Below, piece by piece: positions 8,386 to 16,373 of a stretch of 64,000 bases of DNA. Both the position numbers and the translations under genes were made by a program. Location: the NCBI RefSeq assembly GCF_029888045.1, contig NZ_JARXRN010000006.1:36766-100765 (forward strand), given 5' to 3'. The notes below the pieces were generated by a model. It was not told the DNA's origin. It made no database searches and saw nothing but the letters and a program-made list of their open reading frames with translations. The first letter of the stretch is position 1; every line of letters begins with the position of its first letter. This DNA comes from Luteimonas rhizosphaericola. GTDB lineage: Bacteria; Pseudomonadota; Gammaproteobacteria; Xanthomonadales; Xanthomonadaceae.

Positions 8386-9003
8386 TCAGCGGAACCGGAA
8401 CAGGCTCGGGCGCCAGGCGCGCGAGTAGGCGGTCTTGCCGTAGCCGCTGCTGCTGCCGTAGCCCATTCCGAACTCGCTGCCGTCGCGCTGGCGGCGCGCG
8501 TGCATGCGCTCGACCAGCTCGTCGCGGCGGCTGTCCAGCCAGTCGGCGCGGCCCACCGCGGAGGGCTCGATCCCGCGCTTGCGCGCCTCGCGCTCGCGGA
8601 ACTCGCAGAAATCGTCGTAGGCGTCGAGCTCGTGCTTGAGCTCGCGCACGCACAGCTCGATCATGATCGCGTCGTCGAGGAAGCCCAGCACCTCGACGTG
8701 GTCCGGAATCACGTCCTTGGGATCGGCGAAGTACACCAGCGCCGAGAGCACGTGCTGCCTGTCCTCTTCGTCCAGGTGCCAGCCCTCGTCGCGGACCATC
8801 GCGATCATGTCGTCCAGCCGCTCCAGGCGCTCGCGGATGAAGTCCGGCGTCTTGACCTTCTGCGCCCCTTCGAGCAGCGCGACTGCGGCCGCGACGATCT
8901 CGTCGGCGCTGCGGTCGCCCGCGGCCTTGTGCGCGGCCTTCAACGCAGTGGTGAAGTGCTCGAGATCCTGGTCGTTGAGGTCGATGGTCAGCGAAAGCGA
9001 CAT
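8386..9003 (-). CDS. YkvA family (DUF1232) protein with glycine/tyrosine-rich C-terminal tail
   Basis: A 205-residue protein. Residues about 75-130 are a DUF1232/YkvA domain (ALVYFADPKDVIPDHVEVLGFLDDAIMI), a family of unknown function often associated with membranes. The N-terminal half is helical and acidic. After residue 170 the protein changes character and ends in a short tail containing FGMGYGSSSGYGK and SLFRFR. The neighbouring 60-residue protein at 9134-9316 carries nearly the same tail, so this is likely a recognised module and not random sequence. The ATG at 9001-9003 begins MSLSLTIDLND. The DUF1232 assignment is good; the meaning of the tail is unknown. Confidence 0.85.
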   Translation of the reverse strand: MSLSLTIDLNDQDLEHFTTALKAAHKAAGDRSADEIVAAAVALLEGAQKVKTPDFIRERLERLDDMIAMVRDEGWHLDEEDRQHVLSALVYFADPKDVIPDHVEVLGFLDDAIMIELCVRELKHELDAYDDFCEFREREARKRGIEPSAVGRADWLDSRRDELVERMHARRQRDGSEFGMGYGSSSGYGKTAYSRAWRPSLFRFR

Positions 9004-9133
9004 GGGCGGGTCCGGGGGCGGGAAAAGACGTGAAGCCTAGGCCGCGCGTGGCGCACGCGTCAATCGCGCCGCCCGGGCGTATCCGGCGCGTGCGCCGCGG
9101 TGCCGGGCGCATCCCGGCACACGGTCGTCCCGG

Positions 9134-9316
9134 TTACGCGAAGCGAAAGCGCGTGGTGCCGGTCGCCGGGGTGTAGCGCCGGTCGCTGGCGTAGCCACTG
9201 CTGTTGCCGTAGCCGACGCCGAAACCGCGCTCGCGGCGTTCGAAGGCCGGCAGCGGGCGCAGGGTGCGCGGCAGGGTCACGGTCTGGCGGGGAAGGGTCT
9301 GGGTCGTGGCGTACAT
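9134..9316 (-). CDS. small protein (60 aa) sharing the GYG-SSGY tail of the adjacent YkvA protein
   Basis: The frame begins MYATTQTLPRQTVTLPRTL and ends in FGVGYGNSSGYASDRRY followed by RFRFA. No domain is recognised. The C-terminal 28 residues closely match the end of the protein at 8386-9003 (FG-x-GYG-x-SSGY, then an FRF ending), and the two genes are same-strand neighbours 130 bases apart. Conservation of the motif between two genes is the main evidence that this short frame is real. The ATG at 9314-9316 is preceded by CGAGACGACC, a modest ribosome site; an in-frame ATG at 9380-9382 would add 22 residues but reads as low-quality His/Pro/Thr text. Confidence 0.65.
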   Translation of the reverse strand: MYATTQTLPRQTVTLPRTLRPLPAFERRERGFGVGYGNSSGYASDRRYTPATGTTRFRFA

Positions 9317-9626
9317 GGTCGTCTCGGGGGGCGTTGTGTGTGGGTGTGTTGGTAAAGTAATACACCAGAAGGGTTCTGCCATGGGCCGGAAGTCATGGCC
9401 CGGGGCCAGGCGGGCACCAGCGGCCGGAACCTGTTGATTTGGATGGGATCGGAGGGCTGGCGGTTGCGTCCGCCGGGCATGACTGACGACCTATGCCCGG
9501 CGCCCCCGGGTCCGGGGGCGGCCGTCTCGACACGCGTACCTGGGCGCAACGGCATCGAGCGCGCCGGTGCGATGACCGTGCAGGGGCGCGCGCAGCGACC
9601 GCTTGCGGGCGCGCCGCGCCCTCCAG
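9317..9626. other. intergenic spacer with two tandem GC hairpins
   Basis: This 310-base gap lies between two minus-strand genes. It holds a promoter-like AT-richer segment near 9330-9365 (upstream of the 60-residue gene) and two adjacent perfect inverted repeats. The first has 10-base arms CGCCGGGCAT (9471-9480) and ATGCCCGGCG (9493-9502) around a 12-base loop. The second has 9-base arms at 9501-9509 and 9512-9520. No T-run follows on either strand, so they are not textbook intrinsic terminators, though they could end the phospholipase D transcript by another route. I see no gene in the gap. Confidence 0.5.
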
Positions 9627-11615
9627 TCAGAGGATCGGGGCCAGCCCGGCGCCGAACGCGGTGAAGATGCGCGTGAGCAGCGTGCGGAAGCCGAGGTTGA
9701 CCTCGGGGAAGTCGCCCACCGGTTCGTGGCAGGCGCGGAAGCCCGGATCGAACGGCGACAGCGGCGCCGGGCACTGCGGCCCGGGCTGGAACTCGTAGCT
9801 GGTGGCGTAGCGCACCGGCCACAGGTCGAACACCGGCAGGTGCTCGGACACCTTGGTCAGCGAGTACTCCAGCCCCGAGAACACCGGCGGCTTGTCACGC
9901 CGCGCGATCACCCACGCGTTCTCGGGCGCGGTGTCGCGGCGGATGCTGTCGCCGAGCGCGCGCGCGAACGCGGGATCCTCGATGATCACCGCGCTCTCGG
10001 TGTTGTAGTCGTCGCCGCGCGGATCGAAGTTGTGGGTGCCGACCACGCCGATCCGGTTGTCGATCACCAGCGACTTGGCGTGCAGGCCGAAGCGCACGCC
10101 GGCACGCTTGAGCGGCACGCGCTGGTGCACGCCCACGCCGGCGTAGCGCAGCGCAGCGTATTCGCGGCTCAGCGGTGGTTCCCGGCGCCCGTCGCTGCCG
10201 CTGCCGCTGCCGCTGCCGGACACGCCCATGTCCGCACGCCCGCGCGGTTCGCGCGGAGCCGCCGCATCGGCCGGCGCCTCCGGCGCGCGGATGTTGACGC
10301 TCCCGTCGGCGTTCCAGGAGATGTCCACCGCGCCGGTGGCCTCCAGGTCGATCGGCGCATCCTCCGGGAAGGGCTTGAACTCGTGGATCTCGAAGCCGAA
10401 GTCGCGCAGGTAGCGGCGCTTGTACTTGTAGGACAGCGCGTAGGTGATGAACGAATCGGTGGCCGCCAGGCTGTTGGTGGACACGACCACCCGCGGCGGC
10501 GGATCGCGTTCGTGCATGCGCGCGAACATCGCCTGCGCCTGTTTGGACAGCACCAGGTAGGGCGTCTGCAGCAGCACTTCGTCCTGTGCCGATTCGATCA
10601 GGTTGTTCAGCAGCGGCGACGCGTACACCGCGGCCGCGGCCGCCTCGCGGTCGCGCCGGTGCTTCTGCGGCAGGTCGCCGATGAACAGCACCTCGCCCAC
10701 CGGCAGCGCCACGTCCGCCAGGCGCTCGCGAACCAGGTCGGTATCGCCGGCGGTGCGCGAGACCGCCGCGACGCGCTCGGGATCCTCGTACGGCCACTGC
10801 GGCAGGGCCGGCGCGCCCTGCTTCAGCAGATAGCCGCCGACATCGTCCAGCCGTTCCACCGGAACGCTCAGCGGCGCGGCCCAGAACGCCTCGAAGTTGG
10901 CGGACATCTCCGCGGTCGCCGGGCCGCCCACCAGCACGTCGCGGTCGCGGAAATTGAACTCCGGATTCCAGTCGTAGTAGTCGTCCTGGTAGTTGCGCCC
11001 GCCGGTGATGCCGACCAGGCCGTCCACCAGCAGCAGCTTGCTGTGCATGCGCTGGTTGAGCCGGCGCCAGCAGCACGCCGCGGCCCACGCGTACATCGGG
11101 TAGGAGATCCGCGCGCGCGACAGCACCGGGTTGTAGATGCGCAGCTCGAAGTTCACGTGCGCCGAGGCCAGCGCGGCCAGGGTGTCGACCTGGCGCAGCG
11201 CCGACAGCTGGTCGACCAGCACCCGCACCCGCACGCCGCGGCGCACCGCCGCGAGCAGCTCGTCGAGCACCAGGTGGCCGGCGTCGTCCTCGTCGAAGAT
11301 GTAGGTCTGCAGGTCGATGCTGCGCTGCGCGCCGCGGATCAGGTCCAGGCGCGAGAGCAGCGCGTCCTGGCCGTACTCCAGCAGCAGCGCGTAGTGGCGC
11401 GGCTGTTCCGGCGTACTGTCGGCCAGCGCGCGCGCGCCGAGTTCGCGCAGCGGCGAGGGGCGCGCGCAGGCGTCGGCGGCGGCGCATTCGACCACAGTCG
11501 AACGCGCCTGCGCCGCGATCGCCGCCGCCCGGTCGCGTTCCAGCGCGGACAGGCTGCTGCAGGCGCCGCAGGCCAGGGCCAGCAGCGCGACCAGCGCACG
11601 CCATGCAGCGGTCAT
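9627..11615 (-). CDS. phospholipase D family lipoprotein (cardiolipin-synthase-like)
   Basis: A 662-residue protein with two HKD motifs, the hallmark of the phospholipase D superfamily: MHSKLLLVDGLVGITGGRN at about 187-206 and LHAKSLVIDNRIGVVGTHNF at about 509-528. The N-terminus MTAAWRALVALLALACGAC ends in a lipobox (Cys19), so it is probably a periplasmic-facing lipoprotein. It resembles the long YmdC/ClsC-type group that makes cardiolipin or hydrolyses phosphodiesters. A Gly/Ser repeat linker and an acidic insertion lie between the HKD halves. The ATG at 11613-11615 overlaps the YceI stop as ATGA, so it is translated in coupling with sixA and yceI. Confidence 0.9.
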   Translation of the reverse strand: MTAAWRALVALLALACGACSSLSALERDRAAAIAAQARSTVVECAAADACARPSPLRELGARALADSTPEQPRHYALLLEYGQDALLSRLDLIRGAQRSIDLQTYIFDEDDAGHLVLDELLAAVRRGVRVRVLVDQLSALRQVDTLAALASAHVNFELRIYNPVLSRARISYPMYAWAAACCWRRLNQRMHSKLLLVDGLVGITGGRNYQDDYYDWNPEFNFRDRDVLVGGPATAEMSANFEAFWAAPLSVPVERLDDVGGYLLKQGAPALPQWPYEDPERVAAVSRTAGDTDLVRERLADVALPVGEVLFIGDLPQKHRRDREAAAAAVYASPLLNNLIESAQDEVLLQTPYLVLSKQAQAMFARMHERDPPPRVVVSTNSLAATDSFITYALSYKYKRRYLRDFGFEIHEFKPFPEDAPIDLEATGAVDISWNADGSVNIRAPEAPADAAAPREPRGRADMGVSGSGSGSGSDGRREPPLSREYAALRYAGVGVHQRVPLKRAGVRFGLHAKSLVIDNRIGVVGTHNFDPRGDDYNTESAVIIEDPAFARALGDSIRRDTAPENAWVIARRDKPPVFSGLEYSLTKVSEHLPVFDLWPVRYATSYEFQPGPQCPAPLSPFDPGFRACHEPVGDFPEVNLGFRTLLTRIFTAFGAGLAPIL

Positions 11616-12199
11616 GGTGCCCTGGCGGACCGGGTGCGCAGGTGGAGCGAGAACACCACGCGGTCGCCGAGCGCGAACGCCCAGCGGTCCATCGCGTAAT
11701 CGCTGCGGTAGACCACCCCGCTGGCGACCACGTCGCAGTCCACGGTCGGACGGTCGCAGGTCGCGGGCTCGAGGGTGAACACCTCGCGCCGGCGCACGCC
11801 GCGGATCGTCAGCGCGCCACCCAGCAGGCCACCCTCGCGCAGCAGGGCGTCGTCGTAGGGGTCGGACACGAATTCCACGTACGGATGCCGTTCGGCATCG
11901 AAGAACCCCTTGCCGCGGGTGATCTTCGAATACTGGGGATGGCCGAGGATCTCCACTTCGGCCGTCGGCAGGCGCAGCCGCACCTGGCGGCGCGCGGCGG
12001 ACACCTCCACGATCTCCCCCTGCCACTGCGGGAAGCGGCCGTCCAGGGTCTGGCCCCAGCGGGTCTTGAGGGTGAATCCGATGCGCGAATGCGCGGTGTC
12101 GATCTCGGCCGCGGCGGCGGGCACCAGCGCAGTCGCGCAGAGCAGCAGCGCCAGCCACCGCAGTGCCCGGCCCGCACGCAGGCCCGGGCCGGAACTCAC
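11612..12199 (-). CDS. YceI family periplasmic protein
   Basis: A 195-residue YceI-like protein with an N-terminal signal peptide (RALRWLALLLCATALVPAAAA) followed by EIDTAHSRIGFTLKTRWGQ, the usual first strands of the family's lipid-binding barrel. It is more divergent than the fragment at 1-209. No ATG is available; the start is a GTG at 12197-12199 that overlaps the sixA stop (GTGA), and its own stop overlaps the phospholipase D start (ATGA). Three genes in a row with such overlaps indicate one coupled transcript. A YceI isoprenoid/lipid binder next to a phospholipase D suggests an envelope-lipid role, which is an inference. Confidence 0.85.
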   Translation of the reverse strand: MSSGPGLRAGRALRWLALLLCATALVPAAAAEIDTAHSRIGFTLKTRWGQTLDGRFPQWQGEIVEVSAARRQVRLRLPTAEVEILGHPQYSKITRGKGFFDAERHPYVEFVSDPYDDALLREGGLLGGALTIRGVRRREVFTLEPATCDRPTVDCDVVASGVVYRSDYAMDRWAFALGDRVVFSLHLRTRSARAP

Positions 12200-12672
12200 G
12201 GCCACCAGAACGCGGACAGGGTGGCGATGCCGGGCTCGATCGCCGCCTCGGCCGGCAGCGACAGGACCGCCACGGCGGCCGGCGGCATGCCCCGGTAATC
12301 GCCCGACTGGCCGCTGTGCAGCAGCGCCACCAGGCGCTCGAGCCCCGGGTTGTGGCCGACCACCAGCAGCCGGTCGCAATCGCGATGGGAATCGATCAGG
12401 CCGGCCAGCGTCCCCGGCATGGCTTCGTAGATGCCCTGCTCGAGCCGCTTGTCGAGGCTGCCCACCACTTCCATCACCGCGTCCAGCGTCTCGCGCGTGC
12501 GGCGGGCCGGGGAGCACAGCGCGCGGTCCGGCACCAGCGCCTTGTCGCGCAGCCAGGTGGCCACGGCATCGGCCTCGGCCAGCCCTTCGGCCGACAGCGG
12601 CCGGTCGAAATCCGCCTGCCCCGGCAGGGCCGGTTCGGCGTGCGCATGGCGCAGCAGGATCAGTTCGCGCAT
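12196..12672 (-). CDS. sixA: phosphohistidine phosphatase SixA family
   Basis: A 158-residue histidine-phosphatase (phosphoglycerate-mutase-like) protein. LILLRHAHAEP at 4-14 carries the catalytic RHA block with nucleophile His9, and VVGHNPGLERL holds the second active-site histidine. Its short length with no extra domain matches SixA, which removes phosphate from phosphohistidines such as the HPt domain of ArcB or NPr of the nitrogen phosphotransferase system. The partner here is unknown. It is the first gene of the sixA-yceI-phospholipase D overlap group. The ATG at 12670-12672 follows a GGGAGG-like site about 9 bases upstream. Confidence 0.9.
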   Translation of the reverse strand: MRELILLRHAHAEPALPGQADFDRPLSAEGLAEADAVATWLRDKALVPDRALCSPARRTRETLDAVMEVVGSLDKRLEQGIYEAMPGTLAGLIDSHRDCDRLLVVGHNPGLERLVALLHSGQSGDYRGMPPAAVAVLSLPAEAAIEPGIATLSAFWWP

Positions 12673-12717
12673 GTGGACGCTCCTCCCGGGGGCGATGTCC
12701 GGCGTCCGTGCAGGCGG

Positions 12718-13353
12718 TCAGGCACGCTTGAGCCACTTCAGCAGCGGCTGCCAGTCGGCCTGGTGGTCGCGGACCTGGGCCGACTGGTAGTCGAACAGGC
12801 TCTTGCCGAAACCGACCAGCATCACGTAGGCCTGGCTGTCGCGCAGCTGCGCGACCAGCGGATAGGGCCACTGCTGCAGCAGGTCCATGGCCTGCTGCGA
12901 GGCGTTGGTCCAAGGCCGCAGCCGGTTGCCGACCAGGCCCACGCGCAGGTCGCCCTTGCGCACCCGGGGATGCCTGGCGAGCGCGTTGAGGAAGGGCACG
13001 GTGGCGTCGATGTCCAGCGCCGAGGGCAGGACCGGCACCACGAGCGCATCCGCATGCTCCAGGTAGACCTCGAGCGCATCGGGATGGGCGCCGGCCGGGG
13101 CGTCGATCACCACCCGTTCGGTGCCCTCGGGGATCGACTTCCAGGCGCTCCGGTGGCGGCTGGCGCCCTCGATCGGCAGGACCGCGCTCTCCAGCGCGGC
13201 GCGGCGCTCGGCCCAGCGCGTGGACGAACCCTGCGGGTCGGCGTCGATGATCGCCGTACTGCGGCCGGCGAGTGCCGATTCGGCCGCCAGGTGCGTGGCG
13301 ATCGTGGTCTTGCCGACACCGCCCTTGGAACTGGCCACCAGCACGGTCTTCAT
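12718..13353 (-). CDS. ParA-family P-loop ATPase (orphan, no ParB)
   Basis: A 211-residue deviant-Walker ATPase. MKTVLVASSKGGVGKTTIAT contains the Walker A KGGVGKTT at 10-17, with signature Lys10, and IIDADPQGSSTRWAERR carries the Walker A-prime aspartate. ParA/MinD-type proteins position DNA, chemoreceptors or large complexes. There is no ParB or cargo gene nearby, so this is one of the orphan ParA proteins and the cargo is unknown. The ATG at 13351-13353 follows an AGGCAG site. It is divergent from the membrane acyltransferase at 13467, across about 110 bases that must hold both promoters. Confidence 0.9.
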   Translation of the reverse strand: MKTVLVASSKGGVGKTTIATHLAAESALAGRSTAIIDADPQGSSTRWAERRAALESAVLPIEGASRHRSAWKSIPEGTERVVIDAPAGAHPDALEVYLEHADALVVPVLPSALDIDATVPFLNALARHPRVRKGDLRVGLVGNRLRPWTNASQQAMDLLQQWPYPLVAQLRDSQAYVMLVGFGKSLFDYQSAQVRDHQADWQPLLKWLKRA

Positions 13354-13466
13354 GCACTGCCTCCGCCGGAAACGAGCCGCGAGCGTACACCGGCGGCGTG
13401 GCCGTCGCGACCACCGCAGCACGTTACCTGCGCATGCCCCGAGCGCCGTTGACGCAACCTTTACAA

Positions 13467-14675
13467 ATGAGCGAGTCCTCCACTGCGGTCGTGGCCCCGC
13501 CTTCCGCCTGCACGGGCGGCGTGGCGCAGGCGGAGGCGCCCGGGCACGCCACGGCCGCGCCACAGGCGCGCCTGCACGAGCTCGACGCCCTGCGCAGCGT
13601 GCTCATGCTGCTCGGCGTGGTGCTGCACGCGAGCAATCCCTACGGCCTCGACGGCCGCTGGCTGGTGGTCGACCCCACCCGCAGCGCGACGCTCGAGGCG
13701 CTGGCCGATGCGATCCACCTGTTCCGCATGCCGGCATTCTTCGTGGTGGCGGGCTACTTCTCGATGCGGCTGCTGCGCCGGCAGCCGGCGCCCGCGTTCG
13801 CGCGCGAGCGCATGCGCCGCCTGCTGCTGCCGGCGCTGGTGGTGCTGCTGAGCCTGAACCTGGTCCAGGTCTGGGTGCTGGCGCTGCCGGCGCCGGCGGG
13901 CGGTTTCGTGCGCGGCGCCCTGCTTCCGGCGCTGCTGCGCGGCGACTGGCTCGGCCACCTGTGGTTCCTGGTCGACCTGGCGCTGTACTGCCTGGTGCTG
14001 GCCGCGCTGCGGCCGTGGGTCGCGGCACCAACGGCGGCGAGCCCCCTCTCGCGGCCACAGGCGCTGCCGCTGCTGCTGGCCGCCGCGGCGCTGGTGCCGC
14101 TGGCCAGCATGGCGGCCGCGCACGCCCTGCCGCTGCTGGCGGCCGAGATCGGCGGCCTGGTCAACCCCGAGGAACTGGTCGACCACGCGCCGTTCTTCGC
14201 CATGGGCTGCCTGCTGCAGCGCGACGCCGACCTGTGGCGGCGCTTCATCACGGTCGGCCGCGGCACCTGGTGGTGCGCCGGCATCGCCGGGGCGTTGCTG
14301 CTGGGGCTGGCGGTGTCGCCGCCGGCGACGCCGGTCGCGACCGCGGTGGCGGTGGTCGCGCGCGCGCTGCTGGCCTGGTGCGCGGTGCGCCTGCTGTTCG
14401 CCGGGTTCACGCGCTGGGTCGGAGGCGCCAGCCGCACCTTCGGCTACCTGTCGGACGCGAGCTACTCGATCTACCTGTTCCACCACCTGTGCGTGGTGCT
14501 GGCGGCACGCGCGCTGCTGCCCTTGCCCTGGGCGCCGCTGGCGAAGTTCGGCGTGGTGCTGGCGGTCTCGATGCTGGTGCCGCTGGCGGTCCATCATGTC
14601 TTGGTGCGCCCGTACGCGGTGATGCGCTGGCTGTTCAACGGCAGGCCGCTGCCGCATACCCGGCCGCCACGCTGA
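13467..14675 (+). CDS. membrane acyltransferase (acyltransferase-3/OpgC-like)
   Basis: An integral membrane protein of 402 residues with about ten hydrophobic segments. It starts with the family block LHELDALRSVLMLLGVVLHASNPYG, where the conserved R and H that bind and transfer the acyl group are visible, and continues with HLFRMPAFFVVAGYF and the late YSIYLFHHLCVV block. Such enzymes O-acylate periplasmic glucans, lipopolysaccharide or other glycans; OpgC succinylates osmoregulated glucans. The acceptor here is not known. The start MSESSTAVV at 13467 has no strong ribosome site; an earlier in-frame ATG exists at 13272, but it overlaps the divergent parA. Confidence 0.85.
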   Translation: MSESSTAVVAPPSACTGGVAQAEAPGHATAAPQARLHELDALRSVLMLLGVVLHASNPYGLDGRWLVVDPTRSATLEALADAIHLFRMPAFFVVAGYFSMRLLRRQPAPAFARERMRRLLLPALVVLLSLNLVQVWVLALPAPAGGFVRGALLPALLRGDWLGHLWFLVDLALYCLVLAALRPWVAAPTAASPLSRPQALPLLLAAAALVPLASMAAAHALPLLAAEIGGLVNPEELVDHAPFFAMGCLLQRDADLWRRFITVGRGTWWCAGIAGALLLGLAVSPPATPVATAVAVVARALLAWCAVRLLFAGFTRWVGGASRTFGYLSDASYSIYLFHHLCVVLAARALLPLPWAPLAKFGVVLAVSMLVPLAVHHVLVRPYAVMRWLFNGRPLPHTRPPR

Positions 14676-14738
14676 GCGCGGTCGCCGCGCGCCTGCCGTC
14701 TGCTATCGTCGCCCCGCCCCCTTCCACGCCCGCCGCAC

Positions 14739-16226
14739 ATGAGCGACCTGCAGGACCTCGTGGCGCTGATCCGCGCCGGCACGCCCCTGATCGTGGTCGA
14801 CACCCCCGACGAGATCCGCGTGGTGGAACTGTTCCGGCAGTCGCTCACCCGGGTGTGGCGCGCGCTCTACCGCTGGTCGATCACCGAAGGCCTGCGCCGG
14901 CTCGACCTCGACCGCGAGGATCCGGTGCAGGGCCCGCCCGACGCCGGCGCCACGCTCGCCGCGATCCGCAACGCCGACCAGCGCGGCGTGTACCTGCTGC
15001 TCGACTTCCATCCCTACCTCGGCTACGCCGGCACCCAGCGCCAGCTGCGCGACATCCTGCAGCGGCGCGACTGCCTGCCGCACACGGTGGTGCTGGTCGG
15101 GCACAAGGTCGAACTGCCGCGCGAACTCGATGCCGCCGCCACGCGCGTGCGTCTGCGCCTGCCCGACGCCAACACCCTGCTCAAGCTGGTGCGCGAGGAG
15201 ATCGCCGCGTTCCAGCGCGAGCACGAGGGGCGCCGGGTGGAGGCCGACGAGGCGGTGGTGCGGCGGATCGTGCGCAACCTGCAGGGGCTCGATGCCATGG
15301 ACGCGCGCCGCATCGCCCGCCACCTGATCCACGACGACGGCGTGCTGGGTCCGGGCGACCTGCCCGAGCTGGCGCGGCTGAAGTTCGAGCTGCTCAACAA
15401 GAGCGGCCACCTGCACTACGAGTACGACACCGCGCGCTTCGCCGACGTGGCCGGCGCGCGCCGGCTCAAGCGCTGGGTGGAACAGCGGCGGCGGGTGTTC
15501 GTGGACGGCGAGGCGCCGCCGGGACTCGATCCGCCCAGGGGCGTTCTGCTGCTCGGCGTGCAGGGCTGCGGCAAGTCGCTGCTGGCCAAGGCGGTGGCCG
15601 GCGGCTTCGGCGTGCCGCTGGTGCGGCTGGACTTCGGCACGCTGTACGCCAAGTACCACGGCGAGACCGAGGCCAACCTGCGCGAGGCGCTGGCCCAGGC
15701 CGAACAGCTGGCGCCCTGCGTGCTGTGGATCGACGAGATCGAGAAGGCCGTGGCCGCCGGCAGCGCCGACGGCGACGGCGGCGTGTCGCGGCGCGTGCTC
15801 GGCTACCTGCTGACCTGGATGGCCGAGCGCCGCTCGAATGTGTTCCTGGTGGCGACCGCCAACCAGGTGCGCGACCTGCCCGCGGAACTGCTGCGCAAGG
15901 GCCGCTTCGACGAGATCTTCTTCGTCGACCTGCCCGATGCCGACACCCGTGCGCACGTGTTCGAACTGCACCTGCGCCGGCGCGAACTGGCCGCCGAGCG
16001 CTTCGACCTGCGCGCGCTGGCGCAGGCGGCAGAGGGTTTCTCCGGCGCCGAGATCGAACAGGCGATCGTCGCCGCGCTGTACGTCGCCCACGCCGAATCC
16101 CGCGCGGTGGACGATGCGCTGCTGCTGCAGGAGATCGGCGCGACGCGCCCGCTGTCGGTGGTGATGCGCGAACAGGTGCAGGCGCTGCGCGACTGGGCCG
16201 CCGAGCGCACCGTGCCGGCGGACTGA
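14739..16226 (+). CDS. AAA family ATPase, Ycf46-like
   Basis: A 495-residue single-AAA-domain protein. The N-terminal 230 residues match the Ycf46-type regulatory region (SDLQDLVALIRAGTPLIVVDT). The AAA module has Walker A GVQGCGKSLLAKA at about 272-284, FGTLYAKYHGETEANLR as the pore/substrate helix, Walker B CVLWIDEIEKA at about 326-336 and a sensor/arginine-finger LLRKGRFDEIFF. Cyanobacterial Ycf46 is linked to inorganic-carbon use and stress, but the bacterial role is not settled. It is probably cytosolic and oligomeric. It stands alone, 63 bases downstream of the acyltransferase. Confidence 0.85.
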   Translation: MSDLQDLVALIRAGTPLIVVDTPDEIRVVELFRQSLTRVWRALYRWSITEGLRRLDLDREDPVQGPPDAGATLAAIRNADQRGVYLLLDFHPYLGYAGTQRQLRDILQRRDCLPHTVVLVGHKVELPRELDAAATRVRLRLPDANTLLKLVREEIAAFQREHEGRRVEADEAVVRRIVRNLQGLDAMDARRIARHLIHDDGVLGPGDLPELARLKFELLNKSGHLHYEYDTARFADVAGARRLKRWVEQRRRVFVDGEAPPGLDPPRGVLLLGVQGCGKSLLAKAVAGGFGVPLVRLDFGTLYAKYHGETEANLREALAQAEQLAPCVLWIDEIEKAVAAGSADGDGGVSRRVLGYLLTWMAERRSNVFLVATANQVRDLPAELLRKGRFDEIFFVDLPDADTRAHVFELHLRRRELAAERFDLRALAQAAEGFSGAEIEQAIVAALYVAHAESRAVDDALLLQEIGATRPLSVVMREQVQALRDWAAERTVPAD

Positions 16227-16373
16227 GCGCCGGCGGCGGGGGGCCTCGCCAACGATCGGCACGACCCCGCTACCGTTGCGACCAGCAGGCAGTCGGCTGG
16301 CGCCGGCCTGCATGCGCTCGCGGCGCGCAGCCATTCCAGAGGTGCCGCTCCCGCCGGAAGTCCGGACCCGGCT

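Noticed and set aside
9471..9520. Two hairpins as a rho-independent terminator of the phospholipase D transcript
   Set aside because: No T-run follows either stem on the minus strand, so the terminator call is not justified; the inverted repeats themselves are described.
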